Below are positions 26,552-34,037 of a DNA stretch of 64,000 bases, in pieces. The notes beneath the pieces are model-generated. The model was given only the letters and a program-made list of their open reading frames with translations, ran no database searches and was not told the origin of the DNA. Position numbers and translations under genes: made by a program. The stretch is taken from assembly GCA_000403475.2 (NCBI GenBank), contig KE159798.1:196960-260959 (forward strand), written 5' to 3'. Every line of letters starts with the position of its first letter. The stretch's first letter is position 1. This DNA is from Lachnospiraceae bacterium MD308. Lineage in GTDB: Bacteria; Bacillota; Clostridia; Lachnospirales; Lachnospiraceae.

Positions 26552-27814
26552 CTAAGAAACCAGTTGGGATTCAGAAATAATCCCTTCGCAGATTAGTAGT
26601 TTCTTAGCCTGCTTGATAGCTTTTTCCTTCTGCTTTTCTTTCAGAGGTTCAGGCATATCAATCTTGTATAAATCGGTCGGATTCCATACTTCACCAGCAG
26701 ACAGCATCTGGTAAATGGCAGTAAGGATCATCCGAGCGATTGCAATAATGGCTCGTTTTTTGCCACGGCGCTTCCTTATGCGTTCATATTTCTGTTTGTA
26801 GTAAGGCGATTTATCAGATTTCACGGCTGCATGAGCAACTTGTACTAATGCAGGTTTGAGGTAGACACCGGCACGTGTTATTCTGACGGATTTCTTCTTA
26901 CCAGCAGATTCGTTGTTGCCGGGCGTTAATCCTGCCCAGCAGCATAAACGTTTGGAATCAGAAAACTGAGTCATATCGGTACCAATTTCAGAGATAATAG
27001 TAATGGCACTATTACGGTCAACACCTGGAATGGTACATAGTAACATGACAGCATTTTCATAGGGGGTAATCAAAGAATCAAGCATAGTGTCTATATCATT
27101 TATTATAGATGTGATATAATCCATATGTGCGCGGATGAGGCGCATACGGTATTTTTGGGAATCAGTCATCTGGTACCCTTCGATGGATTCAATGACACTG
27201 TCAGACTTCTTCTTTAGGGAACGAAGCAGTCTGGAAGCTATTTCTTCGTGGTTGATGGAATTGTCGGATTGCTCGATTAGGTAGTCAATAACAGAGGTGG
27301 CTGATTTTCCAAAGATATCGGAAACAACCGAATCTAATGCGACATTACAAACAGTAAGAGCATTCTGATATCTGTTCTTTTCGCTGGAACGGCAGGAGGT
27401 CAACTTGTAACGGTATCTTGTGAACTCACGCAGGATACGGATTGGTTTACAAGGAATATAACTTCCAGGAACCAGACCTAATCGAAATAACTCCCCAATC
27501 CACTTGGAATCCTTGGCATCGTCCTTGTTGCCTTTGACAGCTTTCACCCATTTGGGATTAGCGATGGTAACGTTAATATCGTTTTCCAAAAGGTTAAACA
27601 CAGGAACCCAGTATTTTCCGGTAGATTCCATGCAGACATCACGACATTTGTTTGCAATCAGCCATTCTTTGAATTGCAGGATAGAATTGTTGAAGGTGGA
27701 GAAACGCTTCTTGTGGTAAGAGGGTTCGACTCCGGAAGTGGTTTTGATGATTGTTGCAACAAGAAAAGATTTGTGTACATCGATAGCACAACAGGTTTGG
27801 TAAACAACTTTCAA
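26552..27814 (-). CDS. IS110-family transposase (DEDD RuvC-like plus serine domain)
   Basis: A 420-residue protein. The RuvC-like domain has A-I-D-V-H-K (first Asp), M-E-S-T-G-K-Y (Glu) and N-K-D-D-A-K-D (Asp cluster). The C-terminal Tnp_2 domain has I-P-G-V-D at about 275, then L-T-P-G-N-N-E-S-A-G-K-K-K with the serine used in recombination. TTG at 27814 is chosen because AAAGGAG lies 9 bases upstream and the family normally starts with M-K-V-V-Y-Q-like sequence; an ATG at 27874 has no good site. All key residues are present, so it may be active. Confidence 0.88.
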   Translation of the reverse strand: MKVVYQTCCAIDVHKSFLVATIIKTTSGVEPSYHKKRFSTFNNSILQFKEWLIANKCRDVCMESTGKYWVPVFNLLENDINVTIANPKWVKAVKGNKDDAKDSKWIGELFRLGLVPGSYIPCKPIRILREFTRYRYKLTSCRSSEKNRYQNALTVCNVALDSVVSDIFGKSATSVIDYLIEQSDNSINHEEIASRLLRSLKKKSDSVIESIEGYQMTDSQKYRMRLIRAHMDYITSIINDIDTMLDSLITPYENAVMLLCTIPGVDRNSAITIISEIGTDMTQFSDSKRLCCWAGLTPGNNESAGKKKSVRITRAGVYLKPALVQVAHAAVKSDKSPYYKQKYERIRKRRGKKRAIIAIARMILTAIYQMLSAGEVWNPTDLYKIDMPEPLKEKQKEKAIKQAKKLLICEGIISESQLVS

Positions 27815-28080
27815 GGTCAAAAACTCCTTTCGGATTAAAATGGGAAAGAAGCCATTGACTGTCCCATCACACATTTAACAGAGAAGTTAAAACAATTTTT
27901 ACTGTACGGTCTTATAGAGCCACTCATTTGTGCTTGAAAGATGGGACTTACACTGATTATCATGCTGTCTAAAACGAAGAAAGTCTTTACGACTCGCCTC
28001 CTCGTGCTTTGTAGTGTAGCTTCTTTAAGAATTATTTTATCAGAAACGTGGAGAATTTGAAGACTTTCATTACTATTTGT
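27815..28080 (-). ncRNA. Candidate bridge RNA region in the 5' leader of the IS110 element
   Basis: IS110 elements are known to encode a structured bridge RNA in a non-coding end, commonly upstream of the transposase. This leader of about 265 bases has no credible gene. Read on the minus strand, GTCCCATC (27940-27947) can pair perfectly with GATGGGAC (27861-27868), closing a loop of about 70 bases. The guide loops and exact ends were not determined. Confidence 0.35.
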
Positions 28081-28114
28081 GCCGCCGACCGAAGGCGGCG
28101 GAATGGAGATTATC

Positions 28115-29569
28115 ATGTATAAACGATCAATCTACGGCGGGTTAAGATACTGGGATTTTCTACTGTTAGATTTGGTATCCATGCAGATTGCTTTTGGGGC
28201 GGCCTATGCTTTCTGGGCATCCCAGACGGCATACAGCGACCAGTTATACCGCAGCGAAATGTTTAACTTCATGTTTTGCCAGATTGCGGTAACGTTCTTT
28301 GCAAATCCATTTCAGGATATATTGAAACGCGGTTATTATGTTGAATTCAAAGAGACTTTCAAGCATGTCTGCGCAGTCATGCTGGTTGCGGTACTGCACA
28401 TGTTCCTGACAAGGCAGACCGTGGAAAACCCGGAGGTTCTTTTTTCTTTAACTGCGGCGGCTTATTTCGTCCTTTTGTATCTGGGGCGGATATTCCGGAA
28501 AATATGCTTAAGGAAAGGCGGTAAGTCATCGAGGGGGAAGCGTTCGCTTATTGTTGTCACGGTATCTGACCTGGCACAAGAAGTGCTTTCCAGGTTTACA
28601 GACACTTCCTACGAGGACTTTGTCATATCTGGAATTATTTTTCTCGATAAAGACCTGACCGGACAGCGTATCGGGGATATTCCCGTTGTTGCTTCGATGG
28701 AAAGCGTGAAGGATTATGTGCGGTATGAGTGGGTGGATGAGGTATTTGTTAAAGTTCCGAATACGGTTGCTTATCCGAGAGAGCTGATTGATTCTTTTAT
28801 CCTGATGGGAATTATCGTGCATCTGACTTTGTCAAAAATAGAAAACATCCAGGAAGGACTTCAGCAAGTGGAGTTCATGGGCGGCGAAACTGTCCTGACT
28901 ACCAGTATAAGCATGAGTTCTCCCAGGCAGATTCTCTATAAGAGGTGTATGGATATCGCCGGCGGTCTTGTGGGCTGCCTGATTACAGCCGTTCTGTTTT
29001 TATTCATCGGGCCGTTAATCTATATCTCGTCGCCTGGTCCGGTGTTCTTTTCACAGGTCAGGATCGGACGAAGCGGAAGACAGTTCAAATTGTATAAATT
29101 CCGAAGCATGTACATGGATGCAGAGCAAAAGAAGAAAGAGCTGCTGGAGCAAAATAAAATTCAGGGCAGCCCTTTGATGTTCAAGATGGATTGTGATCCT
29201 CGTGTGATCGGAAGCGGAAAGAAAAACAGGCATGGCCACCCCGCAGGAATCGGCCATTTTATACGAAGGACTTCTTTGGATGAATTTCCTCAGTTCTGGA
29301 ATGTACTGAAGGGGGAGATGAGTCTGGTAGGTACGCGCCCGCCTACAGTAGACGAGTGGGAACTTTATGAACTGCATCATAGAATCCGGATGGCTATCAA
29401 GCCAGGAATCACCGGTTTATGGCAGGTCAGCGGAAGGAGCAAGATTACGGATTTCAATGAGGTCGTAGGACTGGACACGGAGTACATAAAGAATTGGTCT
29501 CTGGGACTGGATTGTAAGATATTATTCAAAACACTTTATGTGATATTCAAGAGAGATGGGGCATCATAA
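28115..29569 (+). CDS. Polyprenyl glycosylphosphotransferase (initiating sugar-phosphate transferase)
   Basis: A 484-residue protein with 4-5 N-terminal membrane segments (to about 145), a middle Rossmann-like region, and a C-terminal bacterial sugar transferase domain from about 285. That domain has K-R-C-M-D-I-A-G-G, S-P-G-P-V-F-F-S-Q-V-R-I-G, Y-K-F-R-S-M, R-R-T-S-L-D-E-F-P-Q and P-G-I-T-G-L-W-Q-V-S-G-R. It would load the first sugar phosphate on undecaprenyl phosphate. ATG at 28115 follows GGAG; GTG at 28079 and ATG at 28103 are less likely. Normally part of the same operon, it is now cut off from the upstream promoter by the IS110 element. Confidence 0.88.
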   Translation: MYKRSIYGGLRYWDFLLLDLVSMQIAFGAAYAFWASQTAYSDQLYRSEMFNFMFCQIAVTFFANPFQDILKRGYYVEFKETFKHVCAVMLVAVLHMFLTRQTVENPEVLFSLTAAAYFVLLYLGRIFRKICLRKGGKSSRGKRSLIVVTVSDLAQEVLSRFTDTSYEDFVISGIIFLDKDLTGQRIGDIPVVASMESVKDYVRYEWVDEVFVKVPNTVAYPRELIDSFILMGIIVHLTLSKIENIQEGLQQVEFMGGETVLTTSISMSSPRQILYKRCMDIAGGLVGCLITAVLFLFIGPLIYISSPGPVFFSQVRIGRSGRQFKLYKFRSMYMDAEQKKKELLEQNKIQGSPLMFKMDCDPRVIGSGKKNRHGHPAGIGHFIRRTSLDEFPQFWNVLKGEMSLVGTRPPTVDEWELYELHHRIRMAIKPGITGLWQVSGRSKITDFNEVVGLDTEYIKNWSLGLDCKILFKTLYVIFKRDGAS

Positions 29570-29573
29570 AAAG

Positions 29574-29612
29574 GGCGGCGAAAGCCGCAACGCTCCAAAA
29601 GCGTCCTTTTTC
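29574..29612 (+). terminator. Terminator of the polysaccharide operon
   Basis: GGCGGC-GAAA-GCCGC is followed by a second short hairpin (ACGCT/AGCGT) and then CC plus a T run. Immediately after the transferase stop codon. Confidence 0.65.
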
Positions 29613-29631
29613 TCTTACGGAGAATTTTTTC

Positions 29632-29660
29632 TTTACATAGAAATGCAAAAGTGCTATAAT
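29632..29660 (+). promoter_or_regulatory. Promoter of the tRNA-Gly/tRNA-Ala operon
   Basis: TTTACA (29632-29637), 17-base spacer, perfect TATAAT (29655-29660). The first tRNA begins 9 bases after the -10 box, consistent with a stable-RNA promoter. Confidence 0.75.
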
Positions 29661-29668
29661 ACAACCAT

Positions 29669-29739
29669 GCAGATATGGTTCATCGGTAGAACACTGGCTT
29701 CCCAAGCCGGAGAGGCGGGTTCGACTCCCGTTATCTGCT
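29669..29739 (+). tRNA. tRNA-Gly(CCC)
   Basis: Acceptor arm GCAGATA pairs with TATCTGC. The anticodon stem CTGGC/GCCGG encloses TTCCCAA (anticodon CCC), and the T arm contains TTCGACT. The CCA end is not encoded. Length 71. Confidence 0.93.
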
Positions 29740-29747
29740 TTCTTTAT

Positions 29748-29820
29748 GGGGTATTAGCGCAGTTGGGAGCGCGCAACATTCGCATTGTTGAGGCCAGGGG
29801 TTCGAATCCCCTATACTCCA
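29748..29820 (+). tRNA. tRNA-Ala(CGC)
   Basis: Acceptor arm GGGGTAT pairs with ATACTCC and includes the G3-U70 pair that marks alanine tRNAs. The anticodon stem CAACA/TGTTG encloses TTCGCAT (anticodon CGC). T loop TTCGAAT. The discriminator is A and no CCA is encoded. Eight bases after tRNA-Gly. Confidence 0.93.
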
Positions 29821-29867
29821 TTTTAAGGGTGCAGGAATGGCTGCATCCGATATATGGAACAAAAAGT

Positions 29868-29910
29868 AATCATCAACCTCCGTTTTAAGTGAAGGTTGAT
29901 GATTTTTTGT
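29868..29910. terminator. Bidirectional terminator between the tRNA genes and argG
   Basis: AATCATCAACCT (29868-29879) pairs perfectly with AGGTTGATGATT (29893-29904). T-rich flanks follow on the plus side and A-rich flanks lie on the other, so it can serve both the tRNA operon and the convergent argG. Confidence 0.85.
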
Positions 29911-29914
29911 TATA

Positions 29915-31138
29915 TTATTTATTTTTCTCTGCTTCCAGCATCTTCATTGCCCGAACTTTAAGAGGCAGTCCAAACAGATTGATAAATCCATCCGCATCAT
30001 GATGATCATAGAGGTCTCCGGTAGTAAAGCTTGCAAGTGACTCGCTGTACAGAGAGTACGGGGAAGTAGTTCCTGCCTTGATAATATTGCCTTTATATAA
30101 CTTGAACTTTACTTCACCGGTCACATATTCCTGCGTGCTCTCGATAAATGCCTGGACAGCCTCGCGCAGCGGTGTGAACCATTTTCCCTCGTAAACAATC
30201 TGAGAAAGCTTGTTCCCCATCTCTTCTTTTACTTCATATGTAGCGCGGTCCAGTACCAGTTCTTCCAGCTGCTGGTGTGCCTCGTAGATAATGGTTCCTC
30301 CTGGTGTCTCGTAAATACCGTGGGATTTCATGCCTACGACACGGTTCTCCACGATGTCAGAGATACCGATTCCGTGTTTTCCGCCAAGTTCATTGAGCTT
30401 GCGGATAATGTCAGATACCTTCATCTCCTCGCCGTTGACACTTTTTGGAACGCCCTTTTCAAATGTCATCGTCACATATTCTGCCTCGTCAGGAGCTTTT
30501 TCAGGGGAAACGCTCATCACAAGCAGGTGGTCATAGTTTGGCTCCAGAGAAGGGTCTTCAAGTTCAAGACCTTCGTGGCTGATGTGCCAGAGGTTGCGGT
30601 CGCGGCTGTAGCTGTGGCTCGTGTCAAAAGGAAGGTTGATGCCGTGAGCCTTACAATATGCAATCTCATCCTCACGGGACTGCATCGTCCATACATCAGT
30701 CATACGCCATGGAGCGATAACCTTGATATCCGGAGCCAGAGCCGTAATAGCAAGCTCAAAACGGATCTGGTCATTACCTTTTCCGGTAGCGCCGTGGCAA
30801 ATAGCCGTAGCGCCTTCTTTCCTGGCAACCTCTACAAGACGCTTGGCGATAGCCGGGCGCGCCATGGAAGTTCCAAGAAGGTATTTATTCTCATAGATTG
30901 CGTGAGCCTGGATACAGGGTACGATATAGTGATCGCAGAAGTCATCGACTACATCTTCAATATATAACTTGGACGCGCCGGAGAGCTTCGCGCGCTCATC
31001 AAGCCCATCAAGCTCTTCTCCCTGACCGCAGTCAACGCAGCAGCAGATAACTTCATAATCAAAAGTCTCTTTTAACCACGGAATTATGGATGTAGTATCA
31101 AGACCTCCGGAATATGCCAATACAACTTTCTCTTTCAT
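29915..31138 (-). CDS. argG: Argininosuccinate synthase
   Basis: A 407-residue cytoplasmic enzyme joining citrulline and aspartate with ATP, the penultimate step of arginine synthesis. The N-terminal P-loop-like motif A-Y-S-G-G-L-D-T-T-S (residues 8-17) binds ATP; G-A-T-G-K-G-N-D-Q-I-R-F-E and S-Y-S-R-D-R-N-L-W are family signatures. Length is typical. GAGGAGG lies before the ATG. No argH follows, since the convergent tRNA operon lies downstream; a predicted promoter with ArgR-like AT-rich repeats lies upstream, shared in style with argC. Confidence 0.97.
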   Translation of the reverse strand: MKEKVVLAYSGGLDTTSIIPWLKETFDYEVICCCVDCGQGEELDGLDERAKLSGASKLYIEDVVDDFCDHYIVPCIQAHAIYENKYLLGTSMARPAIAKRLVEVARKEGATAICHGATGKGNDQIRFELAITALAPDIKVIAPWRMTDVWTMQSREDEIAYCKAHGINLPFDTSHSYSRDRNLWHISHEGLELEDPSLEPNYDHLLVMSVSPEKAPDEAEYVTMTFEKGVPKSVNGEEMKVSDIIRKLNELGGKHGIGISDIVENRVVGMKSHGIYETPGGTIIYEAHQQLEELVLDRATYEVKEEMGNKLSQIVYEGKWFTPLREAVQAFIESTQEYVTGEVKFKLYKGNIIKAGTTSPYSLYSESLASFTTGDLYDHHDADGFINLFGLPLKVRAMKMLEAEKNK

Positions 31139-31208
31139 CTTAAAAATCCTCCTCAGCTATGTATTATTTTATAAATTCAGAAATGATATATTCTTAATCG
31201 CAAAAATT

Positions 31209-31292
31209 ACTATACACTATATCTTATAATTATGCAAGAAAAAAATAAGAAATAATTAAAAATATGCAAAATATACAATTAATATGTATAAA
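31209..31292 (-). promoter_or_regulatory. argG promoter with ArgR-like boxes
   Basis: On the minus strand TTGCAT (31237-31232), a 17-base spacer and TATAGT (31214-31209) form a sigma-A promoter. Repeated TATGCA / ATAATTATGCA motifs overlap the -35 box, with a further set (TATGCAAAATATAC, TATGTATA) to about 31292. The same TTGCAT-17-TATA layout and box motif occur before argC, supporting arginine-dependent repression. Confidence 0.6.
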
Positions 31293-31349
31293 AAGGTAAG
31301 CGTGCATATGAAATGAATAAAGTGAGGAAATTATTTTTCAAATTTGGTA

Positions 31350-31399
31350 TTGACTTATGTAGATTATCTATATATAATGTAGATAGTCGATATATAGAT
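31350..31399 (+). promoter_or_regulatory. Promoter and inverted-repeat operator of the ABC/PadR operon
   Basis: TTGACT (31350-31355), 17-base spacer, TATAAT (31373-31378). A perfect 10-base inverted repeat, ATCTATATAT (31366-31375) and ATATATAGAT (31390-31399), overlaps the -10 box and the likely start point, a classic repressor position. The PadR-type regulator encoded in this operon is the obvious candidate to bind it. Confidence 0.6.
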
Positions 31400-31426
31400 G
31401 AACTACATAAAAGGAGGGATTCGAAG

Positions 31427-33304
31427 ATGAAGGTCATGGTCAGGATATTTAAAAGCAATATGTGGAGATGTCTGCCTTGTTTTATGAGTTCGATATTGGT
31501 TACGGCGACACTGCTTTTATTTGAAGGCATCAAAGCTATGTTCCTTCGCACCATGGATGGGGAGGAGAGATTGCGATCCTCTCTTGGAATTTCCACCCAT
31601 CTGTACATCTACGTGCTTTTGTTTATCGGTGTCATACTGATTTTGTATACGGTGAACAATTATAGCAGAGTGAGGCTTAAGGATTACGGGACATTTTTGG
31701 TGCTGGGCAGTGAGAAGGGCAGTATTGCAGGGATGATATTGGCAGAGTATGGGATGCTCAGTGCAGTCTCTTATGTGACGGGGTGTATATTAGGGACGGC
31801 GTTTCTGTTTGGGGTAAGAAAAGTGATTCTTTCTGAGGACATCTACATGGAGCTTGACGGGCAGATGTATTTGGGCGTGGTGTTAAAGACGCTGTTTTAC
31901 ATGCTGATGGTATATGCGGCTGCGGTGTTGATGAATGCGGTGTATTTGCAAAGGAATTCGTTGTCGGCACTGATGAGATATGACAGGAAAAAGAGCAGGC
32001 TGCCCTCTGTAAAAGCAAGTCTGATTGGTACAGGATGCGGGGCTTTATGTTTTGCTGCTTCCTGTATCCTGTTGGCAAATAAGCACATTCCTCCATATAT
32101 AAAGATGAGATACGGCCTGCTCCTTGTGCTGGCTGGCCTGTTCCTTTGCTTTACATATATCGGAAGACTGCTTTTGTATCTGTTCAGCAGTCGGGAAAAG
32201 CAGTATTATGAGCATCTTCTTAGAGTAAAGGATTTGTACTACCGATTTGCAGACAATAAAAATATCATGCTGCTGAGTTTTGTGATTAATTTTACGATGC
32301 TTATTTTTATCAATAAAAATATTGTGGAATTCGCGGGTACGGATTCACGTTATCTGTGGAAGTATCCTTATGATTATGTGTATGCGGTGGCAGAAGAGCA
32401 TGTCAAGGACTTCTGCGGGGGGATTGGGGAAGTAAAATCGGAAGTAGACGCATACCCATGTGTATTTCTTACTTGTGTGGAGTATGGGGAATATATCGGT
32501 ATGCCGGTGTCGGCTTACAGCCGGCTTTCGGGACACGAGGAGAAGATACGCCCCGGGGAGGTGTTGGGCATCCTGCAAAAGCATGAAACTGATGAGGATA
32601 TGCTCCTTTTGTCCGGGCAGGTGACCATAGAGACCGGGGAGGGTATAAGAAGGTTTGAGGCCGGCAAACAGGAGAACCGCATCTTGTTTGCTGCCCAGCA
32701 GCCGGAGAGTATGGGGATTTTAGTGTTTTGTGATGAGGATTATGCTTCCCTCCGGGATGCCTGGGGCGGTATGTCTCTGGTCACGCAAAGGATGCCGGAT
32801 GATACCGGGGAGTATGAGGGGCATATGAAAGAGCTGGCCCGGTCCGCTGATGCAAAGCTTTTCTATTCGAAGGCAGCGCTGATGCAAAAAGACAGGAAAG
32901 AAGATATCACGACGCTGATCTTTTACGTATGCATGGGAATCTTCCTTATGATCAGCAATATGGCTGTCCTTGCAGTTAAAGTATGGTCAGAGATTCCGGT
33001 GCTTAGCGGCAAATACGGATTCTTAAAAAAGCTTGGAATGGATGATGAGGATGTAAAGAGTAATGTGAAGGAGGAGCTTTCTATCTGTATGAAGATTCCT
33101 TTTGTGTTGTCATTCGCTTTGGGAATGTGCACACTTATATGGCTGTTTGACAGCGGAGGGTACAGTTTTGATATGCGGATGATTCTGCTGTTTGTTGTGT
33201 TAGTTTTCGTCCAGGGCTGTTTTATTGCCGGGATAGGGAATTACGGATACCGGTTGGTAAAGAATCGGATAGGTGAAGAGAGTGGGGGGATGATATGGAG
33301 TTAA
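31427..33304 (+). CDS. FtsX-type ABC transporter permease (BceB-like)
   Basis: A 625-residue membrane protein with about ten hydrophobic segments: one near residues 20-40, a cluster in the first 270 residues, a large extracytoplasmic domain (about 310-510), and a last group of segments at the C-terminus. This is the layout of BceB/MacB-like permeases that handle peptide antibiotics. ATG at 31427 follows AAGGAGG; the upstream ATG at 31313 lies before the promoter and is not used. It overlaps the ATPase gene. Unlike classic Bce systems, no two-component system adjoins it; a PadR gene follows instead. Confidence 0.8.
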   Translation: MKVMVRIFKSNMWRCLPCFMSSILVTATLLLFEGIKAMFLRTMDGEERLRSSLGISTHLYIYVLLFIGVILILYTVNNYSRVRLKDYGTFLVLGSEKGSIAGMILAEYGMLSAVSYVTGCILGTAFLFGVRKVILSEDIYMELDGQMYLGVVLKTLFYMLMVYAAAVLMNAVYLQRNSLSALMRYDRKKSRLPSVKASLIGTGCGALCFAASCILLANKHIPPYIKMRYGLLLVLAGLFLCFTYIGRLLLYLFSSREKQYYEHLLRVKDLYYRFADNKNIMLLSFVINFTMLIFINKNIVEFAGTDSRYLWKYPYDYVYAVAEEHVKDFCGGIGEVKSEVDAYPCVFLTCVEYGEYIGMPVSAYSRLSGHEEKIRPGEVLGILQKHETDEDMLLLSGQVTIETGEGIRRFEAGKQENRILFAAQQPESMGILVFCDEDYASLRDAWGGMSLVTQRMPDDTGEYEGHMKELARSADAKLFYSKAALMQKDRKEDITTLIFYVCMGIFLMISNMAVLAVKVWSEIPVLSGKYGFLKKLGMDDEDVKSNVKEELSICMKIPFVLSFALGMCTLIWLFDSGGYSFDMRMILLFVVLVFVQGCFIAGIGNYGYRLVKNRIGEESGGMIWS

Positions 33305-34020
33305 TCAGAGCGGAAAATGTAATCAAGAATTATCAGAACACGCAAGTATTAAAAAGTATAGACCTGACGGTCAATGAGGGGGAGTTTGTGGGGATTATGG
33401 GAAAGTCCGGGAGCGGGAAGACGACGCTTCTTAAGATTATGGGCATGATTGAGCCGGTGACGGACGGGAAGGTATTTTATGAGAGGGATAATGTAGAAAG
33501 GATTTCCGGCAAAGAGGCAGCCAGGATAAGGCGGGAGGAGCTGGGATTTATCTTTCAGGAATTTTTCCTGATGGACAGTCTGACAGTTCTTGAGAATGTG
33601 ATGCTGCCCTTGTTTATCAGCAAGAGTGCTGATAAATCCGGGAAAGAAAGGGCAGAGAAATTTATCCGGAAATTTGGGATAGAAGGTCTTGAGAAGAAGA
33701 TGCCGGATGAGCTGTCAGGAGGAGAACGGCAGAGGACGGCTATATGCAGGGCACTGATGAATAATCCGCGGATCGTCTTTGCCGATGAGCCTACGGGCAA
33801 TCTGGATTCCAAATCAGGAAAGGTAGTGATTGATGCTTTAGAGGCGATCAATAAGGAGTTTAAAAAGACGGTGATCATGGTGACCCACGACCCGCAGATG
33901 GCAAGTCACTGTGATAGGATTATCCTGTTAAAAGACGGGAAGATTCTCGGGCAGATGGAAAAACAGTCGGGCAATGAAGAATTTTATAAGGAAATTATAG
34001 AGCGGATGATCGATCTGTAA
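33295..34020 (+). CDS. ABC transporter ATP-binding protein (BceA/MacB-like)
   Basis: A 241-residue ATPase. Walker A G-K-S-G-S-G-K-T-T at about 36-44, Q-loop with F-Q-E-F-F, signature L-S-G-G-E-R-Q-R at about 139-146, Walker B I-V-F-A-D-E-P-T-G-N-L-D and switch H-D at about 197. The G-N-L-D-S-K form is typical of the lipoprotein/antimicrobial-peptide subfamily. Overlaps the permease gene by 10 bases, so the two are translationally coupled. Confidence 0.92.
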   Translation: MELIRAENVIKNYQNTQVLKSIDLTVNEGEFVGIMGKSGSGKTTLLKIMGMIEPVTDGKVFYERDNVERISGKEAARIRREELGFIFQEFFLMDSLTVLENVMLPLFISKSADKSGKERAEKFIRKFGIEGLEKKMPDELSGGERQRTAICRALMNNPRIVFADEPTGNLDSKSGKVVIDALEAINKEFKKTVIMVTHDPQMASHCDRIILLKDGKILGQMEKQSGNEEFYKEIIERMIDL

Positions 34021-34037
34021 AAAAGGGGGTATATGTG

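Larger units (their letters stand above)
26500..28080 (-). mobile_element. IS110-family insertion sequence (ends approximate)
   Basis: A single transposase gene, opposite to the surrounding operon, with a non-coding stretch of about 260 bases on its 5' side and a short 3' flank. IS110 elements have no clear terminal inverted repeats and make little or no target duplication, so the ends cannot be fixed by eye. They are placed between the flippase stop and the GCCGCC/GGCGGC hairpin at 28081-28099. The element separates the flippase gene from the sugar-phosphate transferase gene. Confidence 0.75.

Noticed and set aside
29669-29820. tRNA pair as an integration site of a mobile element
   Set aside because: No integrase gene, no duplicated tRNA 3' end, and housekeeping argG directly beyond.
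29556-29888. Open frame of 110 codons spanning the end of the sugar transferase gene and both tRNAs
   Set aside because: It covers two clear tRNA genes and a terminator, has no homology and no good ribosome site.
30275-30967. 230-codon plus-strand frame opposite argG
   Set aside because: Shadow of a highly conserved gene on the other strand; no recognisable domain.
33283-33294. Six-G run before the ATPase start as another phase-variable tract
   Set aside because: Only six G, lying at a coding overlap and acting as the ribosome site; runs this short are common.
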